Shown here piece after piece: positions 22,666 to 35,117 of a stretch of DNA of 64,000 nucleotides (position 1 is the first letter of the stretch; every line of letters begins with the position of its first letter). The translations under genes were made by a program, and so were the position numbers. Source of the stretch: Lactuca virosa (lineage: Eukaryota; Streptophyta; Magnoliopsida; Asterales; Asteraceae); contig CAKMRJ010005523.1 of assembly GCA_928212115.1 (NCBI GenBank), positions 139,128,071 to 139,192,070 on the forward strand, in the 5' to 3' direction. A model generated the notes under the pieces. That model had not been told where the DNA came from and ran no database searches. It worked only from the letters and a program-made list of their open reading frames with translations.

Positions 22666-24330
22666 TCTTCTTAGTCATATAAATGCACTAAGGTGTCCTT
22701 AGAGTACAATTGTGACATGGTTCCTTAGTCATTAGGATGATCATAAAACACGATACCAAAGTACTCTCTTTTCCTTTCAGATTGGAGAAACTTTTATCTT
22801 TATGCCCAATGGATTTTCCTTATTCGTTATGCTATACTTTGAATCTTTTCAAGGTATCAGAATTAGACTTAATCTTGTAAGCATAACCATATTTACTAAA
22901 CCAACAACAAATCATGACGAATAGACATTATCGTCCTTTGTGGTGGATCTGACCAGTTCACATCAATGTGTACTAGATCTTTTAGTCCTTTCACTTGACT
23001 CACATATACATGTGAACTAGGAATTTGTCTTAATTTCCCAAAGATCAAGATTCTCATATATCACAAATACAAATCGCATGATTCCAAGTTTCTGTCCGAT
23101 TGAAACTTGAGTGATAAGAATCCTTCCTCACTTGGTAAATTATGACACTGCCACAAGCGATATAACTAAGAATCAAATCCATTTTCAACATTGCTAACAA
23201 TAGAAATACAAACACCAATTTTCATAACTGTCATTGCAAGGCAACGTAAAATAAGATAAAATCAAATTTTATTTTATTGATAAAATGCAGAAAACTTGTC
23301 CTTACAATGAAAATACATATGAAAACTATGTTTCTAAATATTCCTAAGCAATCTATCAAAACTCCTAAGCAGTAGCTCAAAATTCTAATCATCGAACCAT
23401 GCGACCGAAATCCATTTCTTCATATCAGAATCAGCCTTCGCTTTCTTTAAGCTTCCTTATTTCTCTTAGATTCTGCAAAACATAAAAATGCAACTTACAT
23501 CATGTAATAAGAATCTATAAATAGGAACTTAATAAAGTTAGATAGTGGATGTACCTGAAGTAGAGTCATACGATTTGACTTTACCATCTCTTAGATCTCT
23601 CAGGTAGTCAGGGCAGCTTCGCTTCTAATGTCCCTTCAAATGGCAGTAGAAACAGATGGCTTCTTTTGCATCGGCACATGAAACTATTTCAGAACTGGCC
23701 TTTCTCTTATGGTCAAACTTTTTGACTGGCCAATTTCTCTCTCTTAGGAGAAAAAATCATTTCTGGACTATCAACATTGTCATTGCCTATGTCCATGGAA
23801 ATTTGGGAGGTAGATCTTCCAAACAAATTTGCTTGACCAGTGCGCCAAACCATTGCTGCTTCAACAGCAATTAGCAAATATGTCAGATCGATTAGGGTCA
23901 CGTCGTGGTCTGTCATATAGTAGTCCTTAACGAACTGACTATATGACTCAGGAAGTGATTGAAGAACCAAGTCAACAGCCAGCTTCCTCGGGAAAACGAC
24001 ACCCAACATTCCCATTCTGTCAATGTGCAGCTTCATCTTTAGAACGTATGCACACACAGAACTTCCATCTCGATGCTTGCATTCCAATAGGGCTTGAGTG
24101 ACCTTGAACTTTTCAAGTCGACGAAAACGTGGGTCGGGGAGAATCACTGGAGGAGGTGGAGGAAGAGAAGAATGACTTCCAGTTCCACCAATATACGAAG
24201 AAGGGATTGATCTTTAACCTCGATGGACACGTGGAATATCATCTTCATGAGGAAAGCTTTTTCCAAAAGGATGAGGAAGACCATAGTTGTCAGAACCAAA
24301 CATCTCACTAAAAGGAGAAAATTCAAATAA
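22666..24330 (-). pseudogene. Copia gag and integrase relics (minus strand), interrupted by the gypsy element
   Basis: On the minus strand, gag starts near 24319 (MFGSDNYGLPHPFGKSF). After frame breaks it continues through 24147-23713 (FKVTQALLECKHRDGSSVCAY; LAVDLVLQSLPESYSQFVKDYY), the copia gag (UBN2-type) core. From 23200 to 22680 degenerate integrase is legible (DLVHIDVNWSDPPQ; matches to YGY and HKSETF wording) with several stops. The remainder of pol would lie left of the gypsy and Sirevirus insertions. The element's 5' LTR is at 25724-26552. Confidence 0.65.
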
Positions 24331-25723
24331 GTTGATTTAATCCTTAATATATCACCCAAATGAAATATTAAGGCTAGGACCCAACACAATAATTCACAAT
24401 TCGGAAGAGGGATGCCGTAATCCAATTGCAAATTATTTGAAGGTAGGTAAATGACGATTTACCAATTCCACCACGAAAACGAAATTTTAAACGAATTAGG
24501 TTTTAAATGAAATTCCTAGATCTTTTGAGATTCATTGAACTTTTCAATGTCATGTTTAATCTCAATTATGCCCTTCAAGTTTGTAACTAGGATACCGAGG
24601 ATCACAAACAATGTGTGAATAACCATGCAAATTAGCTTTGTACTCTCGATGTCATTTATCACCTAATCAATTTGTCGGTTAACCACACACGCTCCATCGA
24701 TCTATGATAATTTATGAGTTACCCATTGTCATCCATCATTAGTCCACATTAGTGTGTCGGTTAACCACACACGCTCCACTAACTGACCAATAAGGTGCAA
24801 TGTGCAATTTCATGGATTAGCATCAAATTCACATTTTTCTTAAAGTAACTAAGATTGGAAATTTAATAAAACATTTAGTTACTTAATTAATTCATTATAC
24901 TTTTAATGAAAGTTTAATGTCATATCCTACCCGTTCGGCTAACGACCCTCCACTAGTCAGGAGTGCGGTGGGTAAGAGTGGATACCCAATGGCGGTCATT
25001 TTACAGGCAGCTTCCTTAAACACCCCTTATAGACGAGCTTCGTGAATGAGGCCTACTAACAGTAAGACTAACTTTTTCTTATACATATATAAATTAAACT
25101 TTTAATATTATAATAGTATAAGGGTGTATTTTATACATTTAAAATACTAGGGTTTAATCATTTAATAAATTAAACTTTTAATTAATTAAATTTAAACCTA
25201 TCTATGGATTTATTAATTGTCTCTTTTAATTAAACACTTAATTAATTTTATTAATAAAATCCATGAGGGTGTATTTTTTAAACTATTCAAAAATATCAGG
25301 TTTTAACCATTTAAATTTCCAAAATTAAAACTTTTAATTTCAAATTCAAACTATAAAACCAAATGGGTGTATTTTAAAACTTTTCAAAAATACTAGGTTA
25401 AATCTTTGAATCAAAATAATCTTATATTATCCAATTTTAACCAAATCCTTTAATTTTGATAAGGATATCATGTTACCATTCAGAAAAATCGATTTTAGGC
25501 ATTAAAAACGAATTATGGTAATTATCATATTCAAAATCTGATCTGAAAATCGAAAATTTAGGGGACAGACGAGTCAACTCGTCGAGTTGCCAAGTGAACT
25601 CATCGAGTTCATATTGAACCCGTCGAGTTTATGTTCCAGACAGTAAGTTTCGGCTTTCTTGCTCTTTGGACAATTCACTATTGCACCAATTCAATTGAAA
25701 AACATCATAGGCTCTGATACCAC
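24331..25723 (-). other. Long leader of the minus-strand copia element, with PBS
   Basis: No gene is visible. On the minus strand the LTR is followed by the PBS (reverse complement 'ggctctgatacca', 25710-25722), then by a block with CGACGAGT-type motifs (25567-25630), AT-rich DNA, and 'ggttaaccacacacgctcca' repeats (24675-24780). The leader of the element at 42844-44157 has the same order of blocks, which confirms the two belong to one family. Confidence 0.75.
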
Positions 25724-26552
25724 TGATGGGTTTTGAGCATAATAACATTCCTATGTGATGATGCAACCCTAATTTCTTTGGATCTAAGTTTTTCTCTATT
25801 AAACATACAAATTGAATACCAAAGCAATAATCATATATTTGAGCATACAATTTCGAAATTCACATATGAAATAGGATTAGAAGATTACCTCACCTGTTAT
25901 ATCGTAATAACAAGAAAATCCTTGAAGTCCTTTACTCTTGAAAGCTTAGTGCCCTAAGTGTTGCACCTCTAATGGAGTCACAAACACACAATACAAAGGA
26001 TGAAGAAGGAGAGACAAGGAAATCGGCTACACTAGGGTTTCATAAGCATTGGCCGAAATCCTTATGCCTAGGGGGTTCCTTATATAGTTGTGGGCTGCTA
26101 GGGTTTCTGGAGGAAACCCTAATTCCTGCTTAAGGCTTAAGCAGCTCATGGAATCCTCCTTATGAGGCCTTGGACGAAATCTATAGGGCTTCCCTATAGG
26201 ATTTCGTCCACTCCTAATTAAGGAGTCCAATAGCCCAGTTCTGCAACTATCAGTGATTTGCAAAACAGCCCCTTCAATTATTAATCAGATCCTTTAGTCC
26301 CAAAATTAATATCAAATTAATTTCTGACTAATTACTAATTAATAAAACGATTTCCAAATAATATATTAATCTTGTAATATATTAATAAAATCATTTGAGT
26401 ACCAATTTATTATTTCAAATAATAAATTCTACTCTCTCTCCACTTGTCATCCTGTCAAGTTGCATGAGTGAAGGCAACCCAAAAGGACCATGTTACATAT
26501 CAAATCAAGTACATACCAATTATAGTTATGGGCTTAGACACCTAATCCAACA
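25724..26552 (-). repeat. 5' LTR of the minus-strand copia element
   Basis: On the plus strand it runs TGATGGGTTTTGAG...CTAATCCAACA, the reverse complement of the family LTR at 42029-42843. It has a TATA box on the minus strand ('cttatatagt', about 26083-26092) and the palindromic block around 'gaaatctatagggcttccctatag' (26179-26202). The LTR ends directly against a fragment of another gypsy leader, with candidate duplication 'ataat' (26553-26557). Confidence 0.85.
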
Positions 26553-26847
26553 ATAATGGCATCTCTCCTAACATTCTATCATGCATATCCTGAGCAGATC
26601 CTTTACCCTAAACTAGTATGCAATTCTCATATACTCATAATAAAACAATAAGCATAACACATGTATGGGTATTTTGGAAAATAATTACTTGAGCTTGGCT
26701 CATTGCACGCATCGCACCCCTTTTTCTTAAAAGCCTTTTTTTGGAAAACTCATTTTCTTATAAAATATTTTATTAACTCCTCAGTTTGAGTTCAAACGCA
26801 CCCGATAGTGTGCCCAATTCCCTCAAACCAAGGCTTTGATACCAACT
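26553..26847 (-). other. Leader stub and PBS of the outermost minus-strand gypsy element
   Basis: This is a short non-coding piece between the copia LTR and the next gypsy LTR. At its right end 'tttgatacca' (26835-26844) is the reverse complement of TGGTATCAAA, a tRNA-Met-type PBS. Gag and pol of this element must lie left of the copia insertion, outside the window. Confidence 0.65.
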
Positions 26848-29039
26848 TGTAACGTTCCAAAATTACCAAGTCAAAGTTTCATTTTAAATAAGCCAAAACC
26901 ATTCACTTATTATCCCAAAAGATGATCAAAATAAAAGCATTCTCAACACATCAGAGTAAAATCATAAACAGTCAAAGCGGAATAAATCTACAATGGATGT
27001 TGTGCAATTTTAAACATAAACCCTAAGCACAAATCCTCAGTTTGAGTTCAAACGATCCCTTCCTTTTGAAACCAGAAGTACCTAAAACATTTTAAACATA
27101 AACCGTAAGCACAAATCTTAGTGAGTTCCCCACAATACTGCATATCGTACATACATATCGGCTCGAAGCTATAACGGTTCTATTTCACCCTCGAGTCTAT
27201 TTCACCCTCGAGTCTATTTCAACTTCATCGGTGTTTTTCAGCTGAGCGAGTCTATTTCACCCACGAGTCTATTTCAACTCCATCGGTTTTTTCAACTGAA
27301 CGGGTCTATTTCACCCCCGAGTCTATTTCAACTCAATTGGTATTTTGCAACCAAACGGGTCTATTTCACCCCACATACATAAATCATACAGGCATATCAG
27401 CAAAGGTCACAAAGACAACAAGCACATACATGCATATTAGCAAGTGTCACAAAACAGCATCATCCTACAAACATAATCCAGTGAGCTGACATTGGGTCTT
27501 CGACCCACGAGTACAGTGTAGAGACTCATCTAAACTACTCAACAGAAGCCCAACAGCTACCTCAGTAACAGAACAGCCAACCCACGCTTCCTAAATCCAA
27601 ACCGAAACCAATCCTTAGTCAAATACTCAATTCTACCCAAGTTTGACCAAAAGTCAAACTGGTCAAAAAGTCAACGGCCAAAAGTCGACGGTCAAGGTTA
27701 ACTTCAGTCAACTGCCATGTCGTGGCCATCCATGACCACGTCATGGATCACAAACAACAAAACAAACGATAAATCCCCAGTCGCGACGATGTGGCAACTT
27801 AAGGCCACGTCGTGGTCTTCATTCTGAAAAGCTTTTCTCCAATAAAAGCTTAAACCATAAGGACCAAAGCTAAAATCATCATATCTAAATCCTAATAGTC
27901 TTATAATGGATAAAGTTTCCAATTTTATCCATTAGGAAGGTCCAAACCACCAAGACCTGGACTTTAAGTCTTAAAGGGACCCAAAAATGCATCTTTCTCT
28001 ACTAATCCATTAAGTCCAAGTCTCCAACCTTCATATATGAATCAACATGATGTTTAGATGGATAAATTTTCCAAATTTAACCATAACAATGCCACAAACT
28101 TTCAAGATCTAAACTTTAATACACCAAAATGACCTAAATGACAAAGATAAGTTGCATGACTAAAAGGGAAGAAAAAATATCATAACTTTCCTAGTCCATG
28201 AGGTCCAAGAAGCATTCTAAACTGATCAAAAGATGTTGGAGTCCACACAACTCCAAGATCCCCCATAAAATGGACCAAAAGTGCCAAAAACCCCCAAATG
28301 ACAAGATCTAAAGAACTAGATAGCAAGATTGGAACTTTATACCTACAATAGTCCAGAAATGTAGTGTCTTTGATGGATCCAAGCTTGAAGCATCATTCCT
28401 TGCAATCAAAAGGACCTTATTGATCTTTAAACTTCATCAAAATATCATAAAAAGCATCTAAAAGAGGAGTGATGAGAAGGGAGAAGCTCAAATCTTGAAG
28501 GTGGAGGCTAGGGTTTCTCCCAAAGGGTTCTAAAGGTGATGGAGGCTGATAAAATGGTCAAAACGTCGGAACCTTATACTTAAATACGTTGAAAATCCTA
28601 AAAATCATGGGCTTGGGCCTGACTGATCGCGGTGTCATGGCCACGCTTCATCGTGCTATAGCAACTATCGTGTCGTGGCGACTGTTTTACCCAAATCCAC
28701 CTCAACTTCAAGCAGTCATAACTTCTTCGTTTTAACTCCATTTTCTGCGATCTTTATATCCACGGAAAGGTATGTATGGGCCCACACTTTTGTCTAGTAA
28801 ATTTTGGCTTAACACATGTCGAACTAAAAACCATAATCCATGAAAGAAGTCTAAAACATCACTTTTTCCATTTTACCTTTTGACTCCAATACACAAACCA
28901 AGGGTTGAGATCACATAACCAATATTATCAACATCCAAATTAGGTCTAAACTCTATTCCCTTGAAGCCCAGGGCCTTTACTTGATCCATTTATTGTTCAC
29001 AATCCTAAAATAAGAAACTTCTTGAAACAGGATGTTACA
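26848..29039 (-). repeat. 5' LTR of the outermost gypsy element
   Basis: On the plus strand it runs TGTAACGTTCC...GGATGTTACA, about 2.2 kb, preceded by the PBS stub. Bases 27175-27372 are tandem units built on 'gtctatttcaccc' and 'gagtctatttcaac'. The stretch 27665-27820 contains several 'gtcgtgg' and 'ccacgtc' motifs. The right border meets host sequence carrying a PPR relic; the candidate duplication is 'cataa'. Confidence 0.75.
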
Positions 29040-29102
29040 CATAAACCCTTGTAAATCATGATCAAATAGAATTTTATCAGAGTCATCTATAGGCAAGCAC
29101 TG

Positions 29103-29690
29103 TCATAATGAAAACGTTTCTCCATTTGATAGACGTACAAAAGTCTTATGATTCATACAATTACTTCCCAACAATCCCTTCGTTGAATCACTAAAGCTGT
29201 CAAATTCTCTGTTTTCTTCATTTTCTGAACTTGATATGCTAGCAATGGTGACAGAATCGGGGTTAAGTACATACTCACTAACGCATATGAAAATGTCCAA
29301 AGATTTCTTGTAATACGCATTTTGGGAAAACCCATATATGACAACGTTGATCAATATTGTATTTGGTTCGGTAATTTCGCCGAACACCTTGAGTGCACAT
29401 TCCATGAATTGAAACTTAAAGTTAATGTCAGTGAAGGATGTTGTGGGGTATATATCTAAATTGAACCCAATTTTTGTGAGATGGGCATGAAACATTTGGC
29501 CATGAGGGAGTAGTTTGAGCTTCGAGCATGCTTTAAGAAGGAAAGGAAAAGTGAATTCGCTAAGGGGGTGTGACTGAAAAATGAAGCTTTGAAAAAAAAA
29601 ACTATGCATTTGATTAATGCATTGTTTTTTTCTCCAACTTCACGTTCGATATCAACATTATTCTCAACACTATTCTCCATGAATCTCTAA
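29103..29690 (-). pseudogene. PPR-protein gene relic (PLS class)
   Basis: The minus-strand frame 29103-29609 encodes SEFTFPFLLKACSKLKLLPHGQMFHAHLTKIGFNLD, then FMECALKVFGEITEPNTILINVVIYGFSQNAYYKKSLDIF and PDSVTIASI. This is the repeat grammar of plant organelle RNA-binding pentatricopeptide proteins with P, L and S motifs. Only about four repeats remain; whole proteins have a dozen or more. The N-terminus is in another frame (29456-29680), and no organelle-targeting or E/DYW end is visible. It is a truncated, frameshifted relic beside the gypsy LTR border. Confidence 0.7.
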
Positions 29691-29991
29691 ACTTGAATAA
29701 TTAAAAATTTTGGTGCAATGCATTGCACCATCTCCAACCAGCTGCCCTGCCCTGTTCTTCGGTATTCCTTACAATTCAATTGAAACTTGAGAAAAAGGAG
29801 AGGAATATGTGATCGATTGAATGGAGAAATGAATGGTTGAGATCAATCGGAGAGGCTAAGAAAAGAGGGAGAGAACCTGCGATCAATCTTCAAGAGAGAA
29901 GAGGCTGGTGTGTGTGTCGCTCAATGGAGAAAAGAAAAAGAATATATAGTTCGTTGGTTCGCTCTTGTTTTAAGAGTTCGTTGTTGGTCCT

Positions 29992-30063
<72 letters not shown>

Positions 30064-31186
30064 ATATATATATATATATTATATATATGCTAAAAGTCTG
30101 TCTTGTTCTTTGTATCTTCCCACAAACCTCTTAAAATCAATCACACAACGCTTTTTGTATCCTGGCATTTCAAATAAGAGTTGTTTGAATGTCCGTTTTA
30201 TTGTCCTATATTTCAATGTTGACAAAAAGCAAGTAAAGAATTGCTAAATGCTATTGATGCATTATGAGACGAGTATAAAACTTTTCCACTATCCTTAAAT
30301 TTCATAACCCTTTATCTTTGATTCTTACATTATCCTTGTAAGGCTTTGTGACGTTTGTATACCTATTATTGGGCTTGATAAGAGGCTGTTTCGGTCCTAT
30401 AGCTTTTGATATGTCTCTTATCAGGTCTCGTCCTATAGCTTTTGATATGTCTCTTATCAGGTCTCATAATAAGATCGGTCCTATAGCTTTTGATATGCCT
30501 CTTATTAGGTCGCATAATAAGGTCTAGGGTGACTTAATCAAACATTGATTCAATCAAAACTTTACTCAAACAACAAACGAACACCCTCTAAATCTCATAA
30601 TCAAATTATGGATTTGATATTCTTCTTGATTATGTTAATGGAAACACTTATAAAAAAAATAGAGCAATTAAAATCATTAAAAATCAAATGAACAGTTTAA
30701 TAAAATGAAAAAAGACAATGGAATAAACCATTATAATATGTTTTCATGTTTGGTTAGCTCAAAGAAATGGAATGAATCATTCAGACATATTCTGTGTGTA
30801 ATTAACAAATAGAAAACTAAATAAAGTAAAGTTAATAAATAAAGAAAAGAATGTTAATTAAAAAATAAATTCTAATTAAATAAAGATAACTCGTTTAATA
30901 AATTGCATATAAGCATATTTAATTTTGTTGAAAACACATATTATACGTACTGCTCAATTTCATGTCCTCTTCTAATGCTTCGTAGGTCATACACTTATAC
31001 TCAAATAAAAATACATGGAGTTGCTCTATATCATCTTAAGAAAGCCACAAAGTCTTTATTTGTGAATTTGTCATCATCTATTTTGTTGAACATTCTACAA
31101 TTTTCAAGGGTATTTTTGACCAAAACAAATTATATTGATAGTGTGGGTCCCTTTATTCTCAAAAGATTATATCGGAAAAACACTGT
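29691..31186. other. AT-rich intergenic DNA with microsatellite and a short tandem repeat
   Basis: Bases 29992-30088 are a broken (TA)n tract. Bases 30392-30512 hold three copies of a unit of about 37 bp, 'tcctatagcttttgatatg' plus 'tctcttatcaggtc', about 670 bases beyond the stop codon of the complex I gene. I see no gene. ORFs here are AT-tract translations or shadows. Confidence 0.7.
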
Positions 31187-31620
31187 TTATCGATATAAGC
31201 TCTCGGATCTAAGATTCTCAGCAATCTCTGTTTCCCATCTATCCCCATTTTCAAGCAATTTCTCCTTATCATATAGCAGCTCCTGTAATAATTACAAATG
31301 CATAAAGAACGAAAAAGATATTATACAGCATCATAATTTTATTTATTCGTTTGAAAAGTCAAACCCAATTATATCAATGTCATAAAAATACAAACCAATT
31401 TTCACGGATACAATTAGGTATACTTATCAGCAGTACTTTTATCTTCGATTTTAAAAAATATATATTATTTTTGGATTAATTTACACGAACCTCATGAGTC
31501 TCGGTGGCAAACTCAAAGTTGGGCCCTTCAACAATGGCATCAACAGGGCATGCTTCTTGGCAAAATCCACAGTAGATACACTTTGTCATGTCAATATCAT
31601 ACCTACAATATGATTCACTC

Positions 31621-31658
<38 letters not shown>

Positions 31659-33421
31659 TGTGTGTGTGTGTGTGGTTTCACCTTGTTGTTCTACGGCTCC
31701 CATCTTCTCTCTCCTCGGCTTCAATAGTAATAGCTTGAGCTGGACATATCTAAAACACCAATGATTAAAACAATTAGGACAAAGTTGGGTGCAAGCTACA
31801 ATTAGGTCTTAACAGGTTGTACTGTGTTTGGTTTGCATTGGACTGATGTGAATAGGACAAAATTAACGATTGTTAAGTGGGGAGACATAAAGTACATTAT
31901 TTGTGTCCTTTTATGTAGAGTAGGTGGAACACTTATCACTTTAAAGAATATGATACATGAACCTTAGAGCATATCCGATGTATGAACTTTATAATGACTT
32001 ATTTTTATTGCCACGTCAGCGTTGTACTAAATTTATTTTAGCAAAAACTTATCTTTGCCAAACCTCTCAAATGCAAAATTAAAGTAAAGCTTACAGCTTC
32101 ACAAAGTTTGCAAGCAATACAACGTTCTTCTCCAGTTGGATAACGTCTGAGGGCATGTTCTCCTCGAAAACCTTGGGCTCAAAGGACCCTTCTCAAATGG
32201 ATAATTGATCTAAATATGAATCAGTTAAATAAACAGAATTAATTTTAATTTGCCTTTTGGAAAACAACAAATAGATGAAACTAAAGGATTTAATGTTAAA
32301 CACTTACAGTAACTTTTGGCTCAAAGAAGTACTTGAGTGTCAGAGACAAACCTCGAACCAGTTCAGTTAGAAATAACGTATTAATGCTCCGTTCAAAAAC
32401 TGAAAATAATTCACGTAAGAATCATAAGTTGCACGAAAAAATGGAAGAAAAGAAAAAAGATAAAACTTCAAAGAATTAGCAAAAAAAAAAATTGTTGAGA
32501 GTACCAGAACTCCAGTCTTTTGAGATATCCCTTGCAAGCTTCTCTCTTTCTTCATCATCTAAAAGCAATAAGAACTAGCATCATTCCTTTTATTTTGATA
32601 AAAATAAATACATGTTTATACATATCAATATACTCAATGTAAACATGATCTTGTATGATAGAAACTTAGCTCCATATCACATACCTTTATCAGTGGAAAA
32701 GGAGTGTTTAGTTGCAAACAAGCGTGCACCGGAAACTGTCTCACTGGTGTTAGGGCCCTGCAATACTTGTCCTGCTACAGTCTGGCATGAAATCAAGAAA
32801 TTGAACATCATGAAACTGATCTAAAAGGATTTACTTCATGAAATAAATGAGGACATTGGTGATTGGACATAACTTTAGAGCCAAAGTTTTCTCTGTTCTT
32901 CAAGTGGTCATTCGAATTCACACTTGTGTTGGCATGATGAATTACAAATTAACTAATTCTTCTTCCCTTTGTATAAAATGGCACATTCTTTAGGTAAATA
33001 CAGCACAGGTGCTACCTTAAACAGTAAGGACAGTAGAATTACACGCAATTCGGGCAAGAAAAAGAACAGGTATTATGCTGCAGATAGAAATGATTCAAAA
33101 TAACGAACTCAATGAGACAATGTAGCACGCTTCCGAAATTTGGCAGTCGACTTCAACCAAATTTCATCTGAAGCTTATAAACAATCCGACAAATCAAAAC
33201 CCTAAAAAAATATTAATCCACCTATAAAAAATGATCACAAAATCCAAAACGAACTTCGATCGGTCATGTATAACATATCCAAAACCCTAACAAGTAACAA
33301 ATTCAATCCGCAGGATCTTAACTGAAATTTAGTGTGTGCGTGCGTGAGAGAAGAAGACGGGTCTTACGAGCTGGCGATAGCGAAGAGCAGAGATAGACTT
33401 GCGAGCTAAGATTGCGGCCAT
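31187..33421 (-). CDS. NDUFS8: NADH dehydrogenase (ubiquinone) iron-sulfur protein 8, complex I 23 kDa/TYKY subunit; eight exons, one-base insertion in exon 5
   Basis: The product carries two [4Fe-4S] clusters in the peripheral arm of mitochondrial complex I and passes electrons towards ubiquinone. Exons (minus): 33368-33421, 32685-32781, 32505-32558, 32308-32399, 32095-32209, 31682-31749, 31491-31602 and 31187-31282, all with GT/AG borders and compatible phases. The N-terminus [18 protein letters not shown] is a mitochondrial presequence. Cluster motifs are [12 protein letters not shown] (across exons 5/6) and [12 protein letters not shown] (exon 7); it ends [10 protein letters not shown], typical of plant orthologues. 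The model gives 228 residues, near the family length. Oddity: exon 5 is 115 bases where 114 are expected. A run of four A (32167-32170, plus strand) should be three; as written, the frame shifts and meets TGA at 32099-32101, before both clusters are complete. It is either a base-call error or a broken allele or copy. Confidence 0.93.
31625..31674. repeat. (GA)n(GT)n microsatellite in intron 6 of the complex I gene
   Basis: An uninterrupted GA run passes into a GT run between exons 6 and 7 of the complex I subunit gene. It is likely length-polymorphic. Confidence 0.9.
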
Positions 33422-34094
33422 TTCTTCGAAGCTCAATTGATATGAATATTGGTGGTGCCACTGCCTCTTTGGCTCTCCCCAACGTTAATGGAGGTTCTCG
33501 CTTGAGTTCCTGTTTTTTTAACCGGCGTTTTCCTTACACATGTGAGTCGGGTCGTTCTCGGCAAAGGCGGTGTGTTTAAGTAGAATTTCACTTTGCATCC
33601 TCACTATTACTAGATTTGGCAATTTTGACCCAAACTCTATTGTACCTCAAATGAGAAATACTTGTTTGTCCTTCAAATCTCAAGAGAATGTGTTTTAAAT
33701 ATCCAAACTCCAAAATTGGAAAATCATGTGGATTTTTAAGTTAATCATATTGTTTTTTATTATTTTCAATTTGGTTATCGAGCATATGAGATTTTTCGGG
33801 TTGTGTGGTTATAGGAATGACTGGCAATAGGCGAGAGAATAAGTGAATAACAATGTCTTGGTAACAGATAAAAATGATATCATTGGAGGCTTTAGACGAT
33901 GTGCTAATAACAAATAAAATTTCCCTACTTTTATGTTAGAGATTTTGGGTATAGAAAGGCTTGGAAATTCTGAGAATCGTGTTAAACACTTTCAGATGAA
34001 AGTATTTGGGTGGTACTCCCAATCTCTAATCGGATAAGACTCAGAAAATTGAGAAAACAGAAGAGAGAATGTTCAAGATGTTATGAAGAAGAAG
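33422..34094. other. Upstream region of the complex I gene
   Basis: This holds the presumed 5' UTR and promoter, to the right of the minus-strand start codon. A pyrimidine-rich stretch occurs near 33450-33480 on the plus strand. I see no convincing TATA box and no other gene up to the copia LTR at 34095. Confidence 0.5.
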
Positions 34095-34588
34095 TGTAAC
34101 AACCACAAATTTCGAATATGATCATATAACCAAAAAAACTTCCTGTCTTAAAACTGCCATATGACAGTTTTATGTCCTAAAACTGTCAAAACGTCATAAA
34201 CCAACTTAAATCCGGGTCTAGAAGATGGATCAAAAAACCGGGTACATTTACCAAAAATCTGGATTTCTGATGCATTTTTAATATAGTAACATAACATATA
34301 TAAAAATTTTCGCACTGACCTGGCAGCTCGACCCCAACCAGGGGCTCTGCCCTTTAGACCCCGCCAGGGGCTGCCGCCCCTTGGACTCGCTCCCTGGGGC
34401 GCTGCCCCCCGACCCCCGTCAGTTCAGGGACTTCGCCCCTAAATAGCAGTATACTTTCAACAATGACAAAATCAAACAAATGTGCACTCCGCACCATACT
34501 AATTTGTTCGATAATTGTCAAAGTGACATTGATCAACAAATTAACCTCATTACACTTAAATAATATTAGTAATATAAAATCACCAACA
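34095..34588 (-). repeat. 3' LTR of the truncated copia element, with a GC-rich island
   Basis: On the plus strand it runs TGTAACAACC...TCACCAACA. It is followed by 'aacctcccccg', the reverse complement of a polypurine tract (34589-34599). Bases 34321-34440 form an unusual GC-rich island in an otherwise AT-rich LTR, with repeats of the type 'ggggctctgcccc' and 'ggggcgctgcccccc'. Confidence 0.7.
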
Positions 34589-35117
34589 AACCTCCCCCGT
34601 TTAAGTGTAATCTTGATTAACTTAAAATAAAATCATAACAACAACAAACTGATGCATAAATGAAATATCGTGACGATTGAATTTCACATTAGTATATTAT
34701 TCATTCCAAATATTCGAATATCAGGGTGTCACTAAGGATTGAACCCTTTCTATTCTAAGTGAATACATGAAGATATTATACACAACAGTTTTCACTCTCA
34801 AAGTTCTAACTTGACACTATATTTTACTAGCTTGTGTCCCATCCTTCAATAAGCATATCAAAGCCAAGTCCCAACTTCTTGAAGCAGCTAAACTTCATGC
34901 TTATATAGGTAGTTCTTTTGTTCTTGCACCTGCAAATGCAATTTTTCAAAGAACTATTAAGAAATAAATTTTCAACCTCCTTAACTTGCAGTACTGAACA
35001 CATACCTTGGGATTATCATAAAAATGTGTTCCAATCTTCAAATATCAAGCTTTCCACATTGAATTCAATATATAATATTGCATTAGATGGGAATTAGGTA
35101 TCTCAATATAAAAGATT

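Noticed and set aside
29837..30247. 136-codon ORF with Tyr/Ile repeats
   Set aside because: It is mostly translation of a TA microsatellite.
30903..31385. 160-codon plus-strand ORF
   Set aside because: It runs antisense over the last exon of the complex I gene and its downstream region, and has no motif.
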